The notes: a model not told the origin generated them from the sequence alone. A DNA stretch of 64,000 nt from Nymphaea colorata (GCF_008831285.2 NC_045146.1:20391149-20455148); one strand, 5' to 3'; shown: positions 23,544 through 35,813, counted from the stretch's first letter. A program made the numbers and translations.

Positions 23544-24315
23544 TCGACATGTTTGCCTTTTCACCCCAATTCCTCCCGCTCGACATGTTTGCTTCTTCAC
23601 CCTTCTTCCTCCCTCCGCTGCTCCTCCTCCCTCGCCGTCGCCTTCTCACCGTCGCACCAGAGGCGTCTGCTGGTTCCCTTTCTCTCTTGCTCGCAGCTCC
23701 GCTCCTTCGCTGGTTCGCCAACGCCATAGTCGCCGCTCTCAAGTAACGATTTCTCCTTTTTTCTTGCTCTGTCCCTTTCAGAAACACCCAAATCTATTTG
23801 TTCTCTGTTTTTACACATTGCTGTCGTTGTCTCTCTTTCTCTCTCGTTGTTGCTTCTATTGCTCTCGTTGCATGTAGATTCCATAGTTTATAGAGAGAAG
23901 GAAGGGGACGGTAGGTTGAGCTACGTGGGAGAAATCTGTCTATCTCTCTCTCTCTCTCTTTCTCTGTTGTTGAGGTCCAGATTTCTTAGACGTTTCGTGT
24001 TTTGCTTATTAGTTCAAGATTTAGTTCTTCGCTGACCTTTATCTACAGTCGGGGATTCGAAGAATTTTCTGTTTAGTCCGTGTTTTTTTTGGATCTCCAG
24101 TATAGTAATTGTCTGGATTTCCTGAAGAGTTGCTGATTGCTTTCTTTGGTGCTTCTTTAGGTGCGATGTCCGCCTCTGCTTCGATTTTTTTTCTCCCGCT
24201 TCTTGCCCTAAGTTCTTCTAGATTTGGGCATGTCATTTGCTGAGGAGTCTCTGCGTCCCTCTTTGCCGGCTTGATGTTTTGTTCTGCATAAACATGAAAT
24301 CTTGAGGAGAAAAAC

Positions 24316-24729
24316 TTGATTTGGGCGTTTCATTTGCTGCCCTCTGTTACTGCCCTCTCCACCGCCAGTTGCTCCTTATGCCAAACAGTTGCATATGTGC
24401 CCCTTGTACATATACTAGAGGACAAAATCAAGCATCAACAAGGTAAACTAGTTGAAGCAAATAGACGTGCTAATGCTTCATTTGTTTTTGCTGGTTGGCT
24501 ACTTAGTATGAATGTCTTACAGCAGAAGAATAAAGAAGGGGCACATATGCACAAACCTATGATGGACACCTTACATGAAAGCATTTCGAAGTGGAACCAG
24601 AACAGTGAACTTTCTGAAGCAGTTTTATATATTCAAAGCATGCAAAGACATACGGAGAACCTGGAGAAGGACGTGGAGGATATCTCATTCTTTTGCTTGT
24701 CTGTTTACATGAATTCTCAGTGTGATTGA
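24316..24729 (+). other. ORF inside the PIF/Harbinger-like element, unassigned
   Basis: An open frame of 137 codons includes charged, helix-prone stretches such as EDKIKHQQGKLVEANRRA and MQRHTENLEKDVEDIS. It may be part of the same captured coiled-coil gene as the fragment at 24960-25180, spliced or shifted in frame. I do not recognise the family, and expression is not implied. Confidence 0.25.
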
Positions 24730-24902
24730 TCTCAGGGAACATGCAAATTGGTTATACACATCATTCCTGATACATATTGATCAATGATTTTTTTATTGTT
24801 GTTTTACTTTCCTTTTTTTGAGTCAGACCATGTACCTTGCTTTGTTATTGTCCTCATTCCTTCTAAAATGCTTGTTACATTACAACTGCCAATTCTTGAG
24901 TC

Positions 24903-24938
24903 AGGCCATGCTGCATCCTTAGGCCATGCTGCATCCTT
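24903..24938. repeat. 18-bp tandem duplication
   Basis: AGGCCATGCTGCATCCTT occurs twice in tandem, just before the coiled-coil fragment. Confidence 0.9.
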
Positions 24939-24959
24939 CGCAGTGCAGCTGAAAGAAGC

Positions 24960-25180
24960 AATGAGGCCCAATCTCTACTCATGAAATTTGGGGAAGCACA
25001 AGAAACCATGAAATAGGCAGATGATGTGCTCAATGCATTGCTAGATGCCTATAAAGCTGCTAAGCATGAGACGGTAAGGTGGAAGAAACTTGGGGAAGAT
25101 TTGATGGTGGAGAAGGCTGCCCTCTTTGCCGGCTTGATGTTTTGTTCTGAAGCTAACGATTCACTTTCATTGTTTGAAAC
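24960..25180 (+). pseudogene. Degenerate coiled-coil fragment, possibly kinesin-12-like
   Basis: One frame reads EAQSLLMKFGEAQETMK, then an in-frame TAG, then ADDVLNALLDAYKAAKHET, WKKLGEDLMVEKAAL and on. The charged heptad pattern and the KLGEDLMVEKAAL-type word recall the long tail of plant kinesin-12 (KIN-12/PAKRP/POK) proteins. That assignment is from memory of the family and is tentative. The stop codon and the lack of a start make it non-functional as read. It lies inside the PIF/Harbinger-like element, so it was probably captured. Confidence 0.35.
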
Positions 25181-25599
25181 AGTGTATATGCATTCTGTTC
25201 TGGTTTCATGGCCGACGATATGCTTTTATTTGGTAGTATTGTATACAATGAAATGAAGTGATAATTTATTGGTAAACATATGTTGGTAGTATCTTACTGA
25301 ACCTTGGGTTTTATGAATGCATCAAGTTCTGAATCACTCTATATTCAGTTAAGGTTTTTGTTGATTATGCGTTCGTTCTAGATGTGTTTAACTAAATTAA
25401 TGGTGCGATCCATGAGATGGAAGAGAGGCTTTTTGAGGAACCTTGATGTATTGGTCTTGAATGGATTCTGAACTATGAACTATCGATATGGTTTGATCTT
25501 GATTTCTTGAATGCATAGACAAGAAAGAGCAACCTTTTGATGCCTTCCTTTGTCATCTCCCAAGTCAGATTTGGAGAGGAGAATACACAAAAAAACAAC

Positions 25600-25760
25600 A
25601 TTTACCATATTAAATTCTTTCTGTGCATCAAACAAGGTTAAATTTACCATGTTAAATTTTTCATGTGCATCAAACATGGTTAAATTTACCACGGTAAATT
25701 CTTTCCGCCCATCAAACAGGGCCTCAGATTGGAAGAGGGAGAAATTTCATTCTGTAAATT
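25600..25760. repeat. Tandem degenerate copies of a TIR-like motif
   Basis: Three units of about 50 bases repeat the pattern GCATCAAACA-GGTTAAATTTACC-TTAAATT, at about 25626, 25667 and 25708. The last contains CCGCCCATCAAACAGGGCC, which closely resembles the terminal inverted repeat at 25807-25825. The right end of the element may have been duplicated repeatedly. Confidence 0.7.
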
Positions 25761-25828
25761 TTTCCAAAAAAATTTAGCATGGTAAATTTACCGCCTTAAA
25801 TTTCACCCGCCCATCAAACGGGCCCTAA

Positions 25829-26870
25829 AAGACATATGAACCATGACAATCAGTTATTTAACAACTCAAATTCTCACAATCTTAAGCACAAGACTAAACT
25901 TTTAAAGTGAGCGTTGCAGTCTACCCTCCTGAAGGTACACACGCTCATACATGTGCGGGACCTCAAGTCCAAGTGTTAATCGATTTTGATACTACTGTAA
26001 CAACTCTACCCACCCATACACCGGGTTACAAGACTAAACTTTTGAAAGTGAGTTGTTACTTAGTTTGAAATCGTCTAATTTGTAGTGTCTCCAGTACCTT
26101 GTCTTCCTGCTACTAATTGGTCGCTACTATTAATAGCCAACTGCAGGTTGTTCTGTTCATGTTTACCCTGTTTTGTTTTGTATTGCTTGATGCTTTTCAT
26201 CCAGTTTATTTTGGTTTTTCTTGTTTTTGGCATATTCTTCTTGTTTACCCTGTTTTTGTCTGCATTGGAAGGCAAGATAAAAGATAAAATATAAGCATGA
26301 GAGAAAAATATGGGTAATTATATAAGGCTGAACATGTGACTCAGGTTTTACCAAGTATCCTTAGGTACAACCTCTAAAGCTTTTAGTCGCACTTACAAAA
26401 ACAATCATCAATTTCTGGTTTGGATGATCTAAACCACGTTACAGTAACCATGATGAATTATAAATAATACATGCTATCCTTATAGGTATGGGGTTCATAG
26501 TATTAGTTATGTTATTTACCTTCAAATTTTTTCCACGGTTTTTTCCAATAACAATGCTTCTTGCAGCATACATTGAAATGCATAACGTTTACTTTTCATC
26601 ATCCATATAAAAGTTCAGATGGAACCATAATTTAGCCGTTGATGTGAGATAAATTAGTGTTGTTATTAAGGGTACGTTGATGGGCCAGACAACTTATTTT
26701 ATGAAAGAAGTTATCTCTTTCGTGCACATCGACCACCTTATTATAAGCAATTATGTGTCAAAAAAATAATAATAAAGAGCCACTGTTTTGTATGTCTAGA
26801 CGAATTCACCATTGTGATATTACCATTGTGATATAGTCAAGGACAACAAATGAGCGAGCGTTTAAAGTGT
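25829..26870. other. Intergenic
   Basis: AT-rich, with no gene recognised. A short tandem duplication, TTACCATTGTGATATA, occurs near 26809-26836. Confidence 0.5.
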
Positions 26871-26878
26871 CTGACTGG

Positions 26879-26960
26879 CTATGTCACAATGGTACAGGTA
26901 CAAGTGCTGGTAGGAGTACGGGGTTACGGGTATGGCGTTTTTATAAATCTTGGTACGGTG

Positions 26961-27001
<41 letters not shown>

Positions 27002-27206
27002 TTTAATTCAAAAAATTTAAAAAACCAAATGATGTATCACATTACAATGTTCCTTTCATAAATCTATAGATAATCTCATAAATAAAAAAAACAAAAACAA
27101 AACTTTTTAAGTTATAATATAGTTTGGATCTAGTTTCGACCCGAAACTAGATCCAAACGTACCGGGCCATACTGCTTACCGGTATGCCGGTACCACGGTG
27201 ACATAG
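26879..27206. mobile_element. hAT-type MITE, 328 bp
   Basis: The ends are inverted repeats: CTATGTCACAATGGTACAGG on the left, CTATGTCACCGTGGTACCGG on the inverted right. Flanking octamers CTGACTGG (26871-26878) and CTGACCGG (27207-27214) differ at one base and look like an aged 8-bp target-site duplication. The interior has a TA microsatellite (26968-26996) and a perfect 17-bp-arm hairpin (27122-27158). No ORF is present, as expected for a MITE. Confidence 0.65.
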
Positions 27207-27214
27207 CTGACCGG

Positions 27215-28270
27215 TAGAGAAATTATTGGGACGTCATATTGAATATGACGAAGGGTTTATCGGACACATAAAGGTGGACCAAAACCCTGTCAATCTGTTG
27301 AATAGTAAATCAACCAAGTCGGGACTTAGTATAGTCCTTTATCTAGTCCAAGAACAAAAAGAGGGCATTTGAAATTAATGATGTAAATGGATCGGATTTA
27401 AATTGGATATTTGATTAAACCACTTCAAAAAGAACTTGATATGTCAAGAAATTTGACATAACTATTAACTAGGATCAAACTTGGTTTTAATTTAAGAAAT
27501 GACATCCAGCCAGATTTAGATTTAAATTAAATATCCACTTAGATTCCAATTCAGCTCTTGATAATCTGGTTGTGTATTTAAAAACCAAATTCAAAATTGA
27601 GTATGCAAATAAAAGTCGGTTTTGGATATAATATCGATTTTCTTCGTTCATTTCCGGATACTAAGATCGAATATATTAACATCCGATGAATTCGGATTTG
27701 GTAAGGGATACCTCCAATCCAAACTGTTGACATCCCTATTCTGAATGTTGGTTCTTAGTCATCCACCGACAGGAACAAGAATTAACAAACGGGGCCGGGA
27801 GATGGGCTGCGTTTGCATGGATGATAACGTGTTTGCCATCCATGAACAGTGAATCAAACGGTTCAAGCCTTACTGTATTTTCTTCCTAATAATCAAGAAA
27901 ATCTCATTTTCTGGTCCGGTTTTCTCAGAAAAGGGAAAATCATACTTTTATATATATATATATATTTTTTCCGAAGCCCTCCTTCTCTCGTACCAATTTT
28001 TTTAATGGCGTTTTATTGCATCTCCATATTTGAATATTTAACTTACTTTTTGCCATCGCATCATCTGGACGTTTTCGTAAATAAGGGCACGCAGCGTGTG
28101 CCACGCTGGCTCAAATTCGAAACGGGACTCCTGAGTGGCTTTTACGTTATTTAAATGAAAAATAAGGCCCAAATTGGAGATTGCTGCTGAAATTTGAAAA
28201 CTCATTCGCCTCCCGCTCCTTCGACAAAAGAGACACTCTCCTCAGCCCCCTTCATCCCTTTCTTCTCCCA
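27215..28270. other. Intergenic, upstream of kinesin-5
   Basis: No gene. Words such as GGATCGGATTTAAATTGGAT (about 27390) and the inverse-type ATCCAAACTGTTGACATCCC (about 27718-27737) suggest the ends of another diverged MITE, without clear duplications. The last few hundred bases are the kinesin promoter side. Confidence 0.4.
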
Positions 28271-28279
28271 AGAATCCTC

Positions 28280-28304
28280 ATCTCCTCTCTCTCTCTCTCT
28301 CTCC
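28280..28304 (+). promoter_or_regulatory. CT-rich tract in the kinesin-5 leader
   Basis: A (TC)n pyrimidine tract ends eight bases before the kinesin ATG. Such tracts are common in plant core promoters and 5' leaders. No clear TATA box is visible upstream. Confidence 0.5.
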
Positions 28305-28311
28305 CTGTGCA

Positions 28312-31300
28312 ATGGCTGGCCGCCACGAGAAGGAGAAGGGAGTAAACGTCCAGGTCCTCCTCCGCTGCAGGTATGGAAATGGCGTCCATCTATCTTTCCT
28401 CCTCAAATCAGAGATCGATTTCTTTGCTTCGCCTCCTGATTTTCTTTCTTCCCTTCTCAAATTTCAGGCCATTCAATGAAGATGAGTTGAGAAGCAATGC
28501 CCCTCAGGTCATCACTTGCAATGAGTACCAGCGCGAGGTCGCCGTCTCTCAGAACATCGCCGGCAAGCAGTTCGATCGGGTCTTTACATTCGACAAGGTC
28601 TACTTCCCCTTCTTTAAGCTTTTCCCACACTTTTCCATTAGATAGATCTGTCTGATTTAGTTTCTGAATTTGGGAGCATCCGATTACCCTGCTTCAATTG
28701 CATTCTTGCGTAATGGTTCAAAATGTCGCCATCAAGTGTCTCCCTTGTGTTCTTTCGCCCCGTTGATTTTCTATTTGTTGATTCCTAAGATTATGTCAAT
28801 AGATGACGGATGTGAAGCAACGAGGATATAGTTCTTACCGGGGTCGAACTTTCAAAGATTCGATTTGAAGAGACGATCTAGTGAAGGCCTGTTATTAGTC
28901 GGGTGGGGTTTGCTGCAATCACCTTTAATTTTTGTCTCCGTGTCATGGCACAGGATTTTTTAGGAGATTATTTCCTCCAATGTGCGATCTATAGTTGCAC
29001 GAGATTTGTCAAAGCGATCTGCTCTGAATAATTTCCTATTTCTCGAGCCTTTCCTGGCCATTGTGATGGTAATTTTGGTTCAGAAGCGGGGATTATCTGA
29101 TAAAGGTTGCTGCTCCTGCATTGTTAACCTTTGTTCGATGGAGATGGAAGCACATACATAAAAATAGAGATATCTCTATTCCGGTATATCAATAGGAATT
29201 GCTCCACGACGCACCCGTATATTTTTCTACTGGGGAGGTCTAGAAAAAAACATGATTGTTTGTCTCCTACTGGTTAGGTATGAGTAGACTAGATCATAAT
29301 CTCGGAACCCTGTTTACGTTTGTTTATGCTGTAGGTTTTTGGTCCTGGTGCTCAGCAAAAGGACTTGTATGATCAAGCAGTTGTGCCTATAGTGAATGAA
29401 GTTCTGGAGGGATTCAACTGCACAATATTTGCGTATGGTCAGACGGGAACCGGAAAGACTTACACGATGGAAGGGGATAGCAAAAAATCAAAGGTGATCT
29501 TTTTCTGAAAGGCCGCACTGTCTTCATTGATCCTCATTTTCATCTTTTCTTTTTGGTTACCTTGATTGAATCATTGAAAGACGATTGCATGGTTGTTTCC
29601 TGTTCGTGTTCAATTTAGCATCTCGACTTTCTTTTTTTCTGGGATTTCAGTGTGGCGAGTTGCCTTTGGATGCTGGTGTCATCCCTAGAGCTGTGAAGCA
29701 GATATTTGACACCCTGGAGAGTCAAAGAGCTGAATATAGTGTGAAGGTCACATTTCTGGAGCTGTATAATGAAGAAATTACCGACTTGCTGGCTCCAGAG
29801 GAACTGTCAAAGGTTACATTGGAGGAGAAGCAGAAGAAGCCATTGCTCCTTATGGAAGATGGGAAGGGCGGTGTCCTTGTCAGAGGCCTTGAGGAAGAAA
29901 TTGTAACGAGTGCCAGTGAAATATTTTCCTTGTTGGAAAGGGGGTCTGCCAAGCGGCGAACTGCTGAAACACTACTGAACAAACAGTCTAGGTTTGCATA
30001 TTTGATTTCTTTAGTTCTTTTTCCTTAAAGATGATTTACTTAAGCTTTCTTAATGGTCTTCAAATGCAATTTTCCCAGTCGTTCACATTCCCTATTTTCT
30101 ATTACCATTCACATCAAAGAAGCAACTCCAGAGGGCGAGGAACTTATTAAATGTGGGAAATTGAATTTGGTTGACCTTGCTGGTTCTGAGAATATATCGA
30201 GATCTGGTGCTAGGGAGGTAAGCCTATGACTCCGGCAGCATTTAAGGAATGAAGTAATTTTTCTGGAATTTGTGTCGCCTGTGTGCTTCTGATTATTGCC
30301 AGGAAGTGTGTGTTGTTTTGTAAAGTTTAAATTTATAGACCATTTGAACTAGCTGGTTTTTCAATTTTCAAATCAGGGACGTGCAAGAGAAGCTGGAGAA
30401 ATCAACAAAAGCCTACTTACACTTGGCCGAGTTATCACTGCTTTGGTTGAGCATCTTGGTCACGTCCCATATAGGTGGGTGGGTGCATTTGCGTCTAATG
30501 TGTGCATCTATTTGAAGTTTCTTCACTGATTGGTTAATATTGAAAATTTGAAACTGTCAGGGATAGCAAACTTACCAGGCTATTGCGTGATTCTTTGGGT
30601 GGACGGACTAAAACTTGTATCATTGCTACGGTGTCACCATCTGTTCATTGTTTAGAGGAGACACTAAGTACTCTGGACTATGCTCACAGGGCCAAAAATA
30701 TCAAAAATAGGCCAGAGGTTCGGATAGATACTTTTTTTGTAAACTGCTATTGCATTTATAAATTGTTGCTAGTTGGTACTTGGATGTTTTTTTTAAATCC
30801 TGAAAGCTTTAGTGACTTTATGTTGTTTAGTTGATTCTATTTCTGGATGGCCGGATTGGTTTTCTTTTTTCCACTATTTTTTTGGGGGTTGCTGAGGTTA
30901 CTTGAAGTATCTGATGCCAATGAACATTTTCCAATACAGGAACCAAACACTGGTTCTTGGAATCCAATCCTTTATAAAATCCATCCTTAGTCCTTGCCAA
31001 CTATAATGTTCTTTTGGTTGGTCTCCTGTTCTTCTATACAAACTCAGTTTTCTTTGAGAAGGAAGCCTTATTGCATGGACTACTGCACCCTAATTCGTAC
31101 TGGCCGGGTTTTCCTTTCCAGTTGAGTATTGAGATGATGTGATTGCTGTCCTTCCTTGTGTACTCATACGATCCCAGGGAACCTCTGCAGCTATGTGGAA
31201 CAAGTGGCTGATATTATTCTTGTTCAATTGGATGTGGACTAGCTCATGGTGTTATATTGCCATTTTTTCAAATTATGTACAGTGCTATCCTATGAACCAT

Positions 31301-34300
31301 GTGCTGCTTTAATTTTTCCTTCTTTGTTAACTATAGAAGCTGTTGAAATTTCCAGGTGAATCAGAAAATGATGAAATCTACACTCATTAAAGATCTATAT
31401 GGGGAAATTGATCGTCTTAAAGCTGGTAAATTTTCTACTTGTGCCATGTACCTGATGGCTCATTTTGGTATTTATTTGTTGAATTCCAGTTTAGGTATGG
31501 ATACTTGTGCTATATACAGATGTGTGATGATGTTTAGGCTTTCTCCTCCATAAATTATTCTTTCTGTTTTCTATTAGAGGTTTATGCTGCTCGGGAGAAA
31601 AATGGTGTCTACATTCCTAAGGATCGTTATCATCAAGAGGAAAGTGAAAGAAAAGTATGTCATATTCATTTCTTGGCATTTTTTCTGAACAAATTAGATT
31701 TCTATGATCTTTTCTTGCAGCTTTTGGATGCATATTGTTCTTAGTTATTCTCCTGGTTTTAGCAGCATGAGGATACAAAAGTATTTGTAGTTGTTTCATT
31801 GTTGCATGTAGTTATTATGCTTCGAACTAACTTTAAAGTTTAAACCCAAGTAATCCTCTGTTGAAGTCACACGAATCTTCTTTGTTTGTGAAACCTGACC
31901 TTATTGGAGCTCTGTATGGTACTGTCTCCAAATGTCTGGCTCTGGATGTCTCCAATGCTTTTACAGTTGACACCCAAGTCCCTTTTGGAAATCTCTTGTG
32001 AAGGCTTGGTTCTTGACTTGCAACCTCAAAAGAAGTTAAATGGGCTTGGGAATTTTCTTTTTAACACTCTGTGAAACTCAATGTATGCCAGTGTTGTTTG
32101 GTGCTTCTAAGGAGGCAATCTTGATGCTTGTTCGTTTACCTTCTGCATTTATAGATGATTAAAAACAGTAGATCCCTCGTTTTTTTCAGTTTCATAATAT
32201 TTGAAATGTAATGTGAGTGGTTGCATGTACTCTTTTTGTTGGTTCTTGCTTCTCTGTTGTTTTATATTCTGTTTCTACGAATTTGTCTTTGCTACCTTGA
32301 TACATGGATTCGTGGTTTGAAGGCAATAATTTTCTTGTTTTGTAACATTGGCTTGTCTGTTTGTGGGTTTACCCTTACTGATCAAGGTTGACATTACAAT
32401 CTTACTTTTTGATCATGTTTTTGTTCCAGGCCATGTCTGAACGAATTGAGCAAATGGAGAGTTTGCTAGATTCAAACCAAAAGGTGCATGGATCTACATG
32501 AGCCCTTTCTTAAGGGTTGGCTTCCTTAGAAATTTGTCTCCCCCAAACCCTACTTTTTTTCTAATGGTATATCTATGCATGTTCTGTACCTGCAGCAAAT
32601 TGAGGACCTCCAAGGGAAATATGTTGCTCAAGCTCAACATGGCGAAGTTTTACAGGCAAAACTTGATGCGACACAGGTTTTTTATTTGACTTGTTTATCT
32701 GTTTGGTTAGAACATTCAATATGCTTGCCTTTGTGAAATTAATTGAACGTATGTCATAAATTCACAGAAAGCTCTGGAAGAGACAAGGAAGTCACTTTCA
32801 GTGGCTAAGGAAAACCTCAAGAGGTCTCATTATACTATCCGGGAGAGGGAGTATGTTATATCCCAGCAAAAAAAATCAGGTTCTTGATTTTGGAACTTAT
32901 ATGATTAAAAATATCTAGCTTAAAAATGTGTGGACTGGAAATAAATTTGGCTTCAAATATTTTTGCAGAAAACGATCTAGCTCATCAAGCTTTCAGCTTG
33001 CGCTCTGATTTGGAAAAATCTGTTCGAGATGTATCTGCATTGTTTGCTAAAATAGGTCTGTCTTTCTCTGAAGGTGATAGGTTCTTGTACATTTGAGATT
33101 CCAATATCCTAAATAATTTTTCGCTATTGCATTTTTGCCAGAGAGAAAGGAGAAGCTAAATGCCGGGAACAGATCATTGGTTGATGAATTTAAAACAGAG
33201 CTCTTTGAAAAGCTTAATGTACTCTCAAATATAGTGGACATCTCAATGAGCCAGCAAATTCAGTATCTTGAAGCTGTTGAAAAACAGTGTAGTTCTTGCC
33301 TAGATTTCCATGACAAGGTTGTCACTTATCGATAAGATAAGCTCTTCTATGAACCCATTGCAGTGTCTTGATATCTGTAATATTGATGTGGCAGTCTCAA
33401 CTGGAGTTCAAGAAGAAAATGTTGGCAATGAAGGGTTTGTATTCCTGTCATCTAGAAACATTGCAAAATGTTGTCCGTCTGCATAAAGCAAATGCAAATG
33501 CAAACTTAGAAGAGGCTGTCTCGTTGTGTGCCAGCGACTTCTCTTCCCTTGAAGGGGTAGGCTGTTCTACATTTTAGGTTTTCATTTGCCATGTGATTTC
33601 TTTCCCTAATGAAACTTCTCTCTTTCCCTGTTTTCCCTTTAGATGGTTAATGCAGAGGCTGGAGAAGCAGAAAAGATGTTCAAGGATATCCAAACTACTT
33701 TTTCTGATCAGCAAAGAGAAATTGCCGATTTTGCCCGAGAACTGAAGGAGGTGAAGGCAATTTGGCTGCCTCTTGTCATCTTTATCTGATCATTGAGTTT
33801 TCCTTTTGATTTTCTATTTGACATTATGGTTGTTGGTCAACTTCTCTGCATAATTGGTGTACTGTTCTTTTGTTTGTTTATAGAGATCTCGTATAAGGAT
33901 TGAGTTTATGAAAGAAGTTTCTCTGACTACTACTGGCTTTTTTGAGAAGCTGGGCGAAGAATCAAAAAAGCTCCAAACCCATCTGTACCAAACACATGAG
34001 GTTTGTGTGCAAAGTATTGCTGATTTTCAGAAGGCATATGAGGTATTAAATTTGCTGGTTATACCTTCTTTTGCTTACTTGATTTACATCTTGATATTGT
34101 CTAACATAATGTTTTTTGATGTACAGGAGCAATCAAAGATGGATGAAGAGAGACTTTTACAGGACATTGGTGCTTTGGTGTCCACGGCCATGCATAGGAA
34201 AAAGGAATTGGTATGCAGTCAGCTGGAATAACTTTTTTGCAGGAATTTGCAGAACTGATTATTTTATTGTATTAGGTAAATATGCGGCTTTTGAGTTTGA

Positions 34301-35813
34301 GGGATGCTGTTTCTGAGGAACAGCTGTCATCTCAACAGCATGTGTCTGTGATAGAGGGTGTCACACATGATGCTAAAAGAAAATGGGAAGAGTTCTCCGC
34401 CAAGGCTGATAATGATGCGAAGGACACTGCAGATTTTTCTGCAGCCAAGCATTGTCGATTGGAGGACTATCTTCAAAAGTGGTTAGTGAGATCAGGACTT
34501 CTATACAGGCTCCTTCTTCATTCGTTCGGTTTTGCCCTCAAGCTTACAATTTATTTTCGAGCTTCTCTGATTTTTTTGATGTGGTGCCTGCAGTGTTAAG
34601 ATGACAGATGCTGCTTCTGCCCATTGCATGAGAACTTACGATGCTGTAAGGGGGATGGGGAAACAGCATGTTGTAGCATTAGAGTCTCTTGTTAGGTTGG
34701 TAAATATGCCTGCTAGAGAAGTTTTTCATTTTACTTCTGTTTGCTGCTTTCATGTTTTTGATTTAGTTTGCTTGCAAGAGCACGCTTGAACGGTTTATAG
34801 AAGGTTCATTTTTTTAGATTCAGGACACCAAGGTCTGCTCTAAATAGTCAAATGCCAAATGGCTTGCTGAATGTTGGCAAAGCATATCCACTGCACTTAT
34901 GGGTGACAAAATTTGCTGAAGCTACACTCATGTGATGCTCGCAATTTTGGCAAAAGAAAAACTGAATGAGATCACAAGAAAAATTTGCCATTTTGCCAGA
35001 TTTTGTCAACTTCAAATGCCTTTTTTTAGTTAGACTACCGCTGTTGCATTTGCATAAGTTTTGAGCAATGACACTTATTTGCTAAGCCTATTTCAATATT
35101 TAAGCTTTTTTTATCGTTGAGCAGGGATGCAATCTGCTGCAATGAAACACATGATGCTGAAGTAGATGCTAGCCGAATTGCTGCCAGTGAAGAGATTGCT
35201 CAAGAAGCTGAGAGCCTTGTCCAACATGTAGAGGGTAAGTGCTTATTTTTTGCAGTTCTTAGGATTGCACAAAAATTAATGGTATTGTGAACAGGTGTAT
35301 CTGAGCGTGAGCGTGCCTATCGGGATGATATATTGTCAGCTGTGATGGCTCACTCAACTGCTCTTACAAATCTTCGGGATGCACATTTCTGCCAAGTTCA
35401 GGACATTCAACAGCAATCAGGGAGATGTTTTGATGAAAAATATATGGTTAGTTATGATTAAAAGACAAACTCATGCTGATGATTCACACACATACATGCA
35501 CATGTATGCAAACACATATGCTCATTTGTTTCTTTTGAATGAACGTTAGTTTTGATGACTTGTCTTTCTATTGAAGGATTATGAACCAACTACCACGACA
35601 CCGGGAAGGAAGGAAATATGTTTGCCCACAAAAGAGATGATAGAAGAAATGCGGATGTTGCCATTAGAGATGCTGGTAAAGGAGTTTAGACAAAAAAGTC
35701 CCTATGAGGATGGGGAAGATATTTCTATAGATGATGTGCTCAAGGAGACAAAATTTGTTCAAAGTTTCACAAGTATTCTTGATTCCCGATCTCCGCTGAA
35801 AGAACTAAACTAA
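28312..35813 (+). CDS. KIN5: Kinesin-5 motor (BimC/KRP125 type)
   Basis: Twenty-three exons join in frame to a 1019-residue protein, the usual length for plant kinesin-5. Exons 1-12: 28312-28370, 28468-28597, 29335-29493, 29651-29991, 30079-30217, 30377-30474, 30561-30717, 31356-31425, 31578-31654, 32430-32483, 32596-32676, 32768-32879. Exons 13-23: 32969-33055, 33142-33317, 33395-33556, 33643-33750, 33884-34042, 34127-34210, 34276-34481, 34594-34695, 35125-35234, 35295-35446, 35577-35813. All introns are GT-AG. The motor domain (about 10-361) has the P-loop GQTGTGKT at 98-105, switch I NKQSSRSHS at 226-234 and switch II DLAGSE at 262-267. A coiled-coil stalk follows. The tail has TTTTPGRK, with a Cdk-type T949-P950 site in the BimC-box position. 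Kinesin-5 tetramers slide antiparallel microtubules in the spindle and phragmoplast. The short N-terminus, [19 protein letters not shown], matches the RSW7/KRP125a-type subfamily, supporting this start. Confidence 0.94.

Larger units (their letters stand above)
23343..25825. mobile_element. Non-autonomous PIF/Harbinger-like element, 2483 bp
   Basis: The terminal inverted repeats begin with GGGCCCGTTTGATGGGCGGG, identical for 20 bases at both ends. They are flanked by TAA on each side (23340-23342 and 25826-25828), matching the 3-bp TWA target preference of PIF/Harbinger elements. No transposase or Myb-like ORF is visible. The left interior has a 73-bp palindrome (23471-23543). The middle holds a degenerate coiled-coil gene fragment, and the right end holds tandem copies of a TIR-like word (25600-25730). 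It looks like a deletion derivative that picked up host sequence. Confidence 0.8.
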
